Made by a program: the position numbers and the translations under genes
In this document: positions 57,580-64,000 of the stretch, in pieces
How the letters are laid out: each line of letters begins with the position of its first letter
Position numbering within the stretch: position 1 is the first letter of the stretch
Source of the DNA: Prostheceraeus crozeri
Lineage: Eukaryota > Platyhelminthes > Polycladida > Euryleptidae
Direction of reading: 5' to 3'
DNA length: 64,000 nt
NCBI GenBank assembly: GCA_907163375.1
Contig: CAJQUW010008667.1
Location: 62,001 to 126,000, forward strand
The notes under the pieces: generated by a model
What the model saw: only the letters and a program-made list of their open reading frames with translations
Told to the model about the DNA's origin: nothing
Database searches by the model: none

Positions 57580-59841
57580 ATGTCTACGAAGGAACTCGAC
57601 ATGGATGCACGTAAATTGTTATGTAAAGGAGTTAAGTTCACTCCAATACCAAAACCAAACGGCAATGACACAATAAATGATACACATGAGTTTTGTAGAA
57701 AGCTAAGGCTTCATGATTTTTACCAAAATAAAATTGAAACTGATGGCGAGACCATCCAATCTCCGTTGAATTTGAATTGGGATGCAACTGGCTTTGTTCC
57801 TCCAAAAGGGAATAATTCATTGTTGGATGATACAATTAACTTGATTGAGGATAAGCTGAAGCATATGGAAGCAACGGATGGAGCTTTAAAGTATAATATC
57901 TCTAAAAAAGAAAAGCTAGCACTACTAGAGCTGAAAAATAATGATAAATTGCACTTCATAAAAGCTGATAAAGGTGGCTGCTTGATAGTTTTAGACTATG
58001 AATTCTATAGTAAGAGAATGCGAGAGGAACATCTTGCGGATACTAGCACGTACAAGCATATTGATAGTTATAATTGCAGCACCACAATTAATAAAATCAA
58101 ATCACTATGCACGAAATTTAAGGCCATGCTTTTGAAAAAAGAATACAGCTATATTGTAAATTTTCAGTATGATTTGCCATTCGTCTACGGGCTTCTAAAA
58201 ATACATAAGCATAATGAATATTTTGGTAACATCATGATTGATGAATTGGGATACTGCATGATAGAAGCACCAAATAATTTGAAATTCCGACCGATTGTGT
58301 CTAGTAGAAACGCTCCCACCAGTCGTTTGAGTTCATTTATAGACGAATTGCTGAAGCCGATCGTGCAACAAATGCCGAGTTATTGTAGGGACACGACGTA
58401 CTTTATTGATAAACTTCTGAAATTCTATGATGAGGGCACCGTCTTTGTAACATGTGACGTGGTATCCCTTTATACCTCAATCCCTCACGATCTAGGATTG
58501 GAATCTATAAAATATTGGATTGAAGAACATAGGGAATTAATTCCTTTCCGTTTTACATCTGATTTTATCTTAAAAAGTATAAAGATTATTCTCACCAATA
58601 ATTATTTCACATTCGAAGACGACTATTTCCTTCAGGTATCGGGGACGGCGATGGGAACCAAAATGGCTCCCACATATGCGTCACTAACTATGGGGTACCT
58701 TGAAGTGAGACTTTATGAGAAAATAAAATATATGTATCCAAATGATGTATCGGAGGAAATAATTCAGTCTTGGTGGAGATATTTAGACGATTGTTGGTTT
58801 CTATGGAATAATAAATTTGGAGATTTGAATCATTTTTTAAGACTATTGAATGATTTAAATCAATCTATAAAATTCACTTCAACATCAAGCAGTACATCCT
58901 TGAACTTCCTGGATGTCAAAGTCTATAAAAATTTGAAGTTTAATAAAATAGAGACTGATATTTTTGAAAAATACACGGACAGCTTTAACTGTGTTCCGTT
59001 CAATTCAAATCATCCGAAGCACTTGCTTCGTAATATTCCTTTTGTGCTATCTCGGAGAATTGAGAGAATAGTCTCGGATGACCACAACAAAACTGTTCGC
59101 TATTTGCAACTAAAACAACGTTTGCTTGAATTGTCATATCCAAAACTTTTGATAAACAATGCCATAGAACGAGCTAAACTATCAAAAACATATGAAAATG
59201 AAAAAGTTGATGATAAATTAAATTCCACTGTGATTTCTTTTATCCATACCAACAATCCCAATAATCCTTCCTTCTTCAACAATGTAATAAAACCTACCAC
59301 TGGATGCCTCAGTGTGAGTCATGCTTTTAAAAACTGCACTTTTAGACAAACTTATAGGCAACCGAGATCCCTGTTATCTTTGCTCAATAAGAACAACCGT
59401 ATGAGCCAGAATGGGATTACGAAATGCAATGAGAAGTTATGTAAATGCTGTGATAACTTCATTGAGGGGATGTCAGTTGAGTTCATCGTTGATAATGACA
59501 AGATGGAATTTGTTTTAAAACATAACTTCAATTGCATGTCTAAGAATGTGATCTATAAGTTGCAGTGTAAAGGTTGCAAGAACTACTATATTGGCCAAAC
59601 TGGCGATACTTTGCGCCATCGCATGACTGTCCATAGGCAACATATTAACAATCCTAATTACGCTATATGACCTGTGAGTAGGCATATTGCTATGTGTGCC
59701 AGGGACCTTCCCATGAAATTTATATTTGCGCCATTCTACAAGCTCCAACCCAATGTATCCAAGCTAGAGCGTGAACATAAAGAGTCTATGTTCATCGAGA
59801 AGTTCAAGCCTGCATTGAATGGTTTAGGTTTAATATCATGA
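57580..59841 (+). pseudogene. PLE-1 ORF2: Penelope-like reverse transcriptase with GIY-YIG endonuclease
   Basis: 753 codons from MSTKELDMDARKLL with one in-frame TGA at 59668-59670, after NPNYAI and before PVSRHIAMCARDLP. The N-terminal PLE region (LLCKGVKFTPIPKP, HEFCRKLRLHDFY) is followed by RT motifs YGLLKIHK, FRPIVSSRNAPTSRLSSF, motif A CDVVSLYTSIP (D), motif B SGTAMGTKMAPTYAS and motif C RYLDD. A linker with CNEKLCKCC precedes the GIY-YIG nuclease (VIYKLQCKGCKNYYIGQTGDT, R in LRHRMTVHRQH), ending FIEKFKPALNGLGLIS. In the family this enzyme nicks the target and copies element RNA. The TGA is likely CGA to TGA and removes the last 57 residues, including the GIY-YIG glutamate region (REHKESMFIEKF). 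Confidence 0.95.
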
Positions 59842-59909
59842 TGATGTTTTTGTTAAGGTGATATCTGATTATTTTGAATTGATTTGCTGGTATGTATTCA
59901 TTCATTGAA

Positions 59910-59951
59910 TCGCATTGAGAAGCCAGCACAGCTGGTGAAACATGTTTGCGA
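59910..59951 (+). ncRNA. Hammerhead-ribozyme-like motif in PLE-1 3' terminus
   Basis: Stem I TCGCA/TGCGA (59910-59914 and 59947-59951), core TTGAGAA, stem II GCCAGC-ACA-GCTGGT, then GAAAC-AT-GTT forming a 2 bp stem III. Small hammerheads with a minimal stem III are established in Penelope-like pseudo-LTRs. Core 1 departs from CTGANGA, so self-cleavage is uncertain. Confidence 0.5.
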
Positions 59952-60028
59952 ATAAATTCCTTTCCATGAAGCATCGACTTTCTCTTTTACTTTAAATGTG
60001 ATACATTTTCTTTAGTTCTCTTATTTAT

Positions 60029-60032
<4 letters not shown>

Positions 60033-60081
<49 letters not shown>
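60033..60081. repeat. (TA)n microsatellite after PLE-1
   Basis: TA run separating PLE-1 from a cluster of short terminal-like repeats. Confidence 0.95.
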
Positions 60082-60083
<2 letters not shown>

Positions 60084-60084
60084 T

Positions 60085-60468
60085 TTTTTATAAGTATAAA
60101 GATACTTATATAGCATCTGAAGAAAAGAAAGCGCTTATGCTTATAAGTAAAAGTCGTGTTTCAATTTTGATTTCATTATATTTTCTCCGGTTGCTGAGTA
60201 TGGTTATTAATATTTTTCTTGTTATATATATATATATGTATATAATGAAATTAAAATTGAAAACACGACTTTTACTTATAAGCATAAGCGCTTTTTTTTC
60301 TTCAGATGCCTTATAAGTATTTTAATAATTATCATTAATCATTGATATACTTATAAAGCATCTGAAGAAAAGAAGGCGCTTATGCTTATAAGTAAAAGTC
60401 GTGTTTTCAATTTTAATTTCATTATATTTTTCTCCGGTTGCTGAGTATAGTTATTAATATTTTTCTTG

Positions 60469-60475
<7 letters not shown>
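60085..60475. repeat. Three alternating copies of a ~130 bp repeat
   Basis: GCATCTGAAGAAAAGAA, GCGCTTATGCTTATAAGTAA, AAGTCGTGTTTTCAATTTT and TCTCCGGTTGCTGAGTAT occur in order at about 60110-60228 (plus), 60238-60318 (minus, partial) and 60345-60473 (plus), separated by TA-rich tracts. They may be 3' termini of a further Penelope-like family, judging by position and by the CTGAAGA..GTGTTTTC layout, but no coding part is present. Confidence 0.6.

Positions 60476-60514
<39 letters not shown>
60476..60514. repeat. (TA)n microsatellite before PLE-2
   Basis: Long TA run bordering the left PLE-2 copy. Confidence 0.95.
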
Positions 60515-60519
<5 letters not shown>

Positions 60520-60548
60520 TGTACGATAGATCGCCCAATCTGATAAAA

Positions 60549-62055
60549 TTTTGAAAAACCATTGTGATTTCAGCAATGTATTCCGGACATGTTTCGATAT
60601 ATAAAATATCATCCTCAGCGGCAAGAAGAAAAAGGTAAAATCACAGCACACAGTTATATACAAATCTACAGATTCAGACGGAGTGGGTGAGAGCCACTCC
60701 TTTCATTAGAAAGGGCGTCAAAGTTATCTCTATTCAAAATAGTTTCAAGAATTTTTGGAAATCTCGACCTGCCAATTACTGAGAAGTTCTCTTTCAAAGG
60801 TCGGTGCACATGCATAGATATCTCTGTCGGTAAAGGTTTTCCAGTGACATGTTCATTAATCCGAGTGGCTAAATGGCGTATAGTAACGCCGACGTATCGC
60901 ATATTGCAGCGATCACAGGAATAAACGTAAACGATTTTAGACTTGAGCTCACTCGAGATAGTGTCCACATTCTGGCACATATGCAGAGTTTTGGAGGTCT
61001 TAAAAATCAATCTGATTTTAGTGTTTTCTGGCAAAGCTTTGTTGATGAAATGAATCCGATTCTTTAATTCGTTGACGCCCTTACTAATAAAAGGAATGTT
61101 CCAATTTACAAATTTTACTTCAGGTCGGTCAGTGTGTCCATTGTTCAGCAATTTTTGTTCAATTTCGTCTTTGAGTTTTAGAATTACACTATCAGCGTAG
61201 CCATTCACACGACTGAAGTTTAGAATCTCCTCGGTAGCTTGCTCATATAAAAACTTGTGTGAGCAGATGCGAAAGGCTCTGTAAAACAAGGCGCGGAAGG
61301 CAGCCATTTTGTATGAAAAAGGAGCCAGAGCGGAACTAGGGATGTACATACCCGTATTCGTATTTTTAAAAGAAAAGCGTATGCGGATCTGGTCTTGATC
61401 TATGAAAACAGTGGTGTCCAAAAATCGTAAAGACTTATTATTTTCATATTCAACAGTAAATTGAAGATTATCATCAAGAGAATTGATAAACTTGAAAAAT
61501 TCTCAATGTCGGTTTTGCTATGAAAAATACAGAAGCAATCATCTACGTAGCGTTTGTACAATAGAGGTTTGCTACCAGAAAAATTTTCAAAATTACTTTC
61601 GATCATGTTCATGGCAAAAGCGGCCATAGTCGGACCAAGCTTTGAGCCCATGGCCATACCATCAAACTGAGAATACAGCTTGTTGTTGAAAGAAAATATC
61701 ACATTTGTGCAAGCCAAATGCAGCATTTCCCTCAAAGCTACTCTCGAAAGCTCAAAATGATCGAAATCAATGAGAGTCAAGATGTGGTCAATTGTTCTGG
61801 AAATTGGTATATTGCCGAACAAATTGATCACATCAAAACTGCACATCTCTATGGATTGCCGACTCTTAAATTCAAAGCCTTTCAATTCTTCGACAAACTG
61901 GAAAGTATCTTTCAAAACATACGTAGAAGGTAAATACGTCTTCAATATTTTACACAGATACTCTGATAAATCAGTCTTGTATGAGTTCTTCATGTTCAAT
62001 ATAGGCCGGTATGGTGGGTCAGTGTTATTCTTGTGAACTTTTGGCAAACCATACA
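60549..62055 (-). mobile_element. PLE-2 left copy, 5'-truncated Penelope-like element
   Basis: A second, distinct Penelope-like family. The 3' region at 60549-60665 is mirrored at 62960-63083. It is truncated at about 62055 inside the RT domain (starts YGLPKVHKN) and joined head to head to the right copy. Confidence 0.9.
60583..60621 (-). ncRNA. Hammerhead-like motif, PLE-2 left copy
   Basis: Identical in sequence to 63004-63042 on the opposite strand; see that entry. Confidence 0.5.
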
Positions 62056-62056
62056 A
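60666..62056 (-). pseudogene. PLE-2 left copy RT/GIY-YIG protein, truncated and frameshifted
   Basis: RT motifs YGLPKVHKN, YRPILNMKNS, motif A CSFDVINLFGNIP, motif B GMAMGSKLGPTMAAF and motif C RYVDDCF; then a frame change near 61500, where GAATTTTTCAAG has one T fewer than the right copy (GAATTTTTTCAAG). After the shift: RFLDTTVFIDQDQIRIRF, a connector, and the GIY-YIG domain KIVYVYSCDRCNMRYVGVTI with R in HLATRINEH, ending SHPLRLNL and stop at 60666. The N-terminal region is missing. This protein is too different from PLE-1 to be the same family. Confidence 0.9.
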
Positions 62057-62959
62057 CCTCTATTGTACAAACGCTACGTAGATGATTGCTTCTGTATTTT
62101 TCATAGCAAAACCGACATTGAGAATTTTTTCAAGTTTATCAATTCTCTTGATGATAATCTTCAATTTACTGTTGAATATGAAAATAATAAGTCTTTACGA
62201 TTTTTGGACACCACTGTTTTCATAGATCAAGACCAGATCCGCATACGCTTTTCTTTTAAAAATACGAATACGGGTATGTACATCCCTAGTTCCGCTCTGG
62301 CTCCTTTTTCATACAAAATGGCTGCCTTCCGCGCCTTGTTTTACAGAGCCTTTCGCATCTGCTCACACAAGTTTTTATATGAGCAAGCTACCGAGGAGAT
62401 TCTAAACTTCAGTCGTGTGAATGGCTACGCTGATAGTGTAATTCTAAAACTCAAAGACGAAATTGAACAAAAATTGCTGAACAATGGACACACTGACCGA
62501 CCTGAAGTAAAATTTGTAAATTGGAACATTCCTTTTATTAGTAAGGGCGTCAACGAATTAAAGAATCGGATTCATTTCATCAACAAAGCTTTGCCAGAAA
62601 ACACTAAAATCAGATTGATTTTTAAGACCTCCAAAACTCTGCATATGTGCCAGAATGTGGACACTATCTCGAGTGAGCTCAAGTCTAAAATCGTTTACGT
62701 TTATTCCTGTGATCGCTGCAATATGCGATACGTCGGCGTTACTATACGCCATTTAGCCACTCGGATTAATGAACATGTCACTGGAAAACCTTTACCGACA
62801 GAGATATCTATGCATGTGCACCGACCTTTGAAAGAGAACTTCTCAGTAATTGGCAGGTCGAGATTTCCAAAAATTCTTGAAACTATTTTGATTAGAGATA
62901 ACTTTGACGCCCTTTCTAATGAAAGGAGTGGCTCTCACCCACTCCGTCTGAATCTGTAG
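62052..62959 (+). pseudogene. PLE-2 right copy RT C-terminal half plus GIY-YIG
   Basis: The frame is open from the junction to the stop at 62959: YVDDCFCIFHSKTDIENFF, SLRFLDTTVF, the connector, GIY-YIG (KIVYVYSCDRCNMRYVGV) and the C terminus. It has no native start and lacks RT motifs 1 to B, so it cannot encode an active RT, although the GIY-YIG part is intact. It has the longer T run that keeps the frame open where the left copy is shifted. Confidence 0.88.
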
Positions 62960-63003
62960 ATTTGTATATAACTGTGTGCTGTGATTTTACCTTTTTCTTC
63001 TTG

Positions 63004-63042
63004 CCGCTGAGGATGATATTTTATATATCGAAACATGTCCGG
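63004..63042 (+). ncRNA. Hammerhead-ribozyme-like motif in PLE-2 3' terminus
   Basis: CCG / CTGAGGA (fits CTGANGA) / T / GATAT-loop-ATATC / GAAAC-AT-GTC / CGG. Stem I is CCG/CGG and stem III two base pairs. One extra T lies between core 1 and stem II. Both inverted copies keep this sequence unchanged, and it matches the minimal hammerheads known from Penelope-like elements. Confidence 0.55.
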
Positions 63043-63132
63043 AATACATTGCTGAAATCACAATGGTTTTTCAAAATATATATATATATATATATACATA
63101 TATACATATATATTAAATAAAACAATCAATTC

Positions 63133-63174
63133 AAAACATGTTTCTGCATTTATTCCAATGCCTTCATCAGGTGC
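63133..63174 (-). ncRNA. Hammerhead-ribozyme-like motif, PLE-3 left copy
   Basis: CTGATGA core, stem II GCATT/AATGC and GAAACATGTT are all present, with one substitution relative to 63853-63894 in the stem II loop. Confidence 0.5.
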
Positions 63175-63427
63175 CAACAGAATTAACATAAAATCAAGCT
63201 TTTATATGACAAGATGATAATGAGTAAAATTTACAAGCGATGGCATGGAATGATATGACAACAGGACAATTAACAATAAAATCAGATGAGATGACAAATT
63301 TACAAAGACTGCTATGTACATGATGACGTGACCAAACGAGCTATTTACAAATTCAATGCCATTGATTAGAACCTCCTCGATCATTCATGAGTGCATCAGT
63401 ACTGGTACTCTCAATAAGAATTGCTTC

Positions 63428-63679
63428 CTAAAGACGAGGGTTATTATTAACCGTAGAGATAATCGTAAAGCCGTCTTTCTTTGGTGGATGGACGTGCATG
63501 CTGACTTCTGTCGGAGTAGGATACGCTTTGAGATGTTCATTAATGCGAGTAATGAAATGACGAATGGAACTACCAATGTAACATTTATCACAATGTTCAC
63601 AACTATATTTGTATACAATATTTGATTTCAATTCGTCATTTATTTTATCTATGTTGGGAAAAAATTGAGAAGTTTTCAT
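63428..63679 (-). pseudogene. PLE-3 GIY-YIG endonuclease domain fragment
   Basis: About 80 codons: NIVYKYSCEHCDKCYIGSSI, R in HFITRINEHLK, then PTEVSMHVHPPKKDGF. It is homologous to the PLE-2 end (KIVYVYSCDRCNMRYVGVTI..TEISMHVHRP) but clearly a different family. The RT is absent because the copy is 5'-truncated just upstream. No stop codon of its own is obvious within the conserved part; the frame closes soon after. Confidence 0.85.
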
Positions 63680-63692
63680 GGTTGTAAAAATA

Positions 63693-63912
63693 GGGTCACA
63701 TCATCATGTACATAGCAGTCTTTGTAAATTTGTCATCTCATCTGATTTTATTGTTAATTGTCCTGTTGTCATATCATTCCATGCCATTGCTTGTAAATTT
63801 TACTCATTATCATCTTGTCATATAAAAGCTTGATTTTATGTTAATTCTGTTAGCACCTGATGAAGGCATTAGAATAAATGCAGAAACATGTTTTGAATTG
63901 ATTGTTTTATTT
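63693..63912 (+). mobile_element. PLE-3 right copy, 3' terminus only
   Basis: Mirror of 63116-63335 (TCATCATGTACATAGCAGTC to AATTGATTGTTTTATT). It holds no coding sequence, only the 3' untranslated end with the hammerhead-like motif. Confidence 0.85.
63853..63894 (+). ncRNA. Hammerhead-ribozyme-like motif in PLE-3 3' terminus
   Basis: Perfect CTGATGA core (63857-63863), stem II GCATT-AGAATA-AATGC, then A, GAAAC-AT-GTT. This is the most canonical core in the window. Stem I pairing is weak by eye. Confidence 0.55.
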
Positions 63913-64000
63913 TATTTTAATATAATCTGGACACAAGCTTCTCAAAAGTATATTTATCAACGTCCAACCATGCTATCCAAACAAGTCAAGTAATTTATGG

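Larger units (their letters stand above)
56424..60032 (+). mobile_element. PLE-1 right copy, near full-length Penelope-like element
   Basis: Carries a 59 bp repeat at both ends (56428-56486 and 59974-60032), the pseudo-LTR arrangement typical of Penelope-like elements, then ORF1 (56501-57556), ORF2 (57580-59841) and a 3' region with a hammerhead-like motif. It ends in (TA)n. Length is about 3.6 kb. Each ORF holds a single nonsense codon. Confidence 0.9.
62052..63083 (+). mobile_element. PLE-2 right copy, severely 5'-truncated
   Basis: Begins just before motif C of the RT (LLYKRYVDDCF) and runs to the 3' end, closing at a (TA)n tract. Apart from the indel near 61500 it mirrors the left copy almost exactly. 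Confidence 0.9.
63116..63692 (-). mobile_element. PLE-3 left copy, 5'-truncated
   Basis: A third Penelope-like family: GIY-YIG coding end (63428-63679) plus a 3' region down to 63116. Its 3' 220 bp (63116-63335) is mirrored at 63693-63912. Confidence 0.85.

Noticed and set aside
59668-59670. Selenocysteine recoding of the PLE-1 TGA
   Set aside because: Selenocysteine UGA codons are reported in a different, permuted PLE clade; here the GIY-YIG is C-terminal and the codon position fits arginine loss by CpG decay.
60469-60663. Frame ending in an (IY)n tail
   Set aside because: Produced by translation of the (TA)n microsatellite.

Overview
The window is AT-rich metazoan genomic DNA. It has long non-coding spacers, spliced-gene architecture (a TRIM exon ending in a GTAAGT donor), (TA)n microsatellites, and many transposable elements of animal type: Penelope-like, Harbinger, hAT, pogo/Tigger, Tc1/mariner and CR1-like. 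The palindrome TAGGCCTA occurs at least 16 times. A marine invertebrate deuterostome such as an echinoderm would fit, but that is inference. No bacterial operon, CRISPR array or rRNA was seen.

Layout. 1-20.3 kb: mostly unannotatable spacer with a 1.5 kb non-autonomous hAT (3367-4881) carrying a nested MITE (4127-4545), a dead non-LTR reverse transcriptase fragment (5482-5763), a long imperfect inverted repeat (6985-7625), a palindromic pair of Penelope-like 3' termini (9696-9953) and a SINE-like block (10705-10915). 20314-21084 (minus): the only convincing host coding sequence, the first coding exon of a TRIM9/TRIM67-type RING/B-box E3 ligase; its later exons were not found. 22.0-27.3 kb: a 758 bp palindrome, a second MITE copy, and a 1.4 kb hAT with a perfect 8 bp target-site duplication.

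27.9-33.8 kb: a two-gene Harbinger element (transposase on plus, Myb/SANT-like protein on minus, convergent). A 3,467 bp pogo/Tigger element is inserted inside the Myb reading frame. 35.7-45.7 kb: a nested stack. A 1.35 kb Tc1/mariner-like element (TIRs at 35688 and 45727) is split by a 3,567 bp hAT and by two Harbinger copies placed head to head 65 bp apart. The two Harbinger copies are colinear except for one 1,052 bp deletion, so they form a near-perfect 2 x 2 kb inverted repeat, and both share the same inactivating lesions.

47.78-54.26 kb: a 6,476 bp segment bounded by perfect 24 bp TIRs inside (TA)n tracts, with an array of a GGTGCAGAGACAGG-type motif at its right end and no recognisable transposase. 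It is the best candidate here for an undescribed transposon group. 54.28-63.91 kb: three Penelope-like families in a row, each an inverted pair with 3' ends outward. PLE-1 has an upstream ORF1 (coiled coil plus Asn/Arg/Phe-rich tail) and a full RT/GIY-YIG ORF2, each broken by a single nonsense codon. Hammerhead-ribozyme-like cores lie in the 3' terminal repeats of every family.

Almost every transposon gene is damaged, mostly by 1-2 base indels at homopolymers. This points either to recent decay or to residual assembly errors. No computation or database search was run; identifications rest on motifs read by eye.
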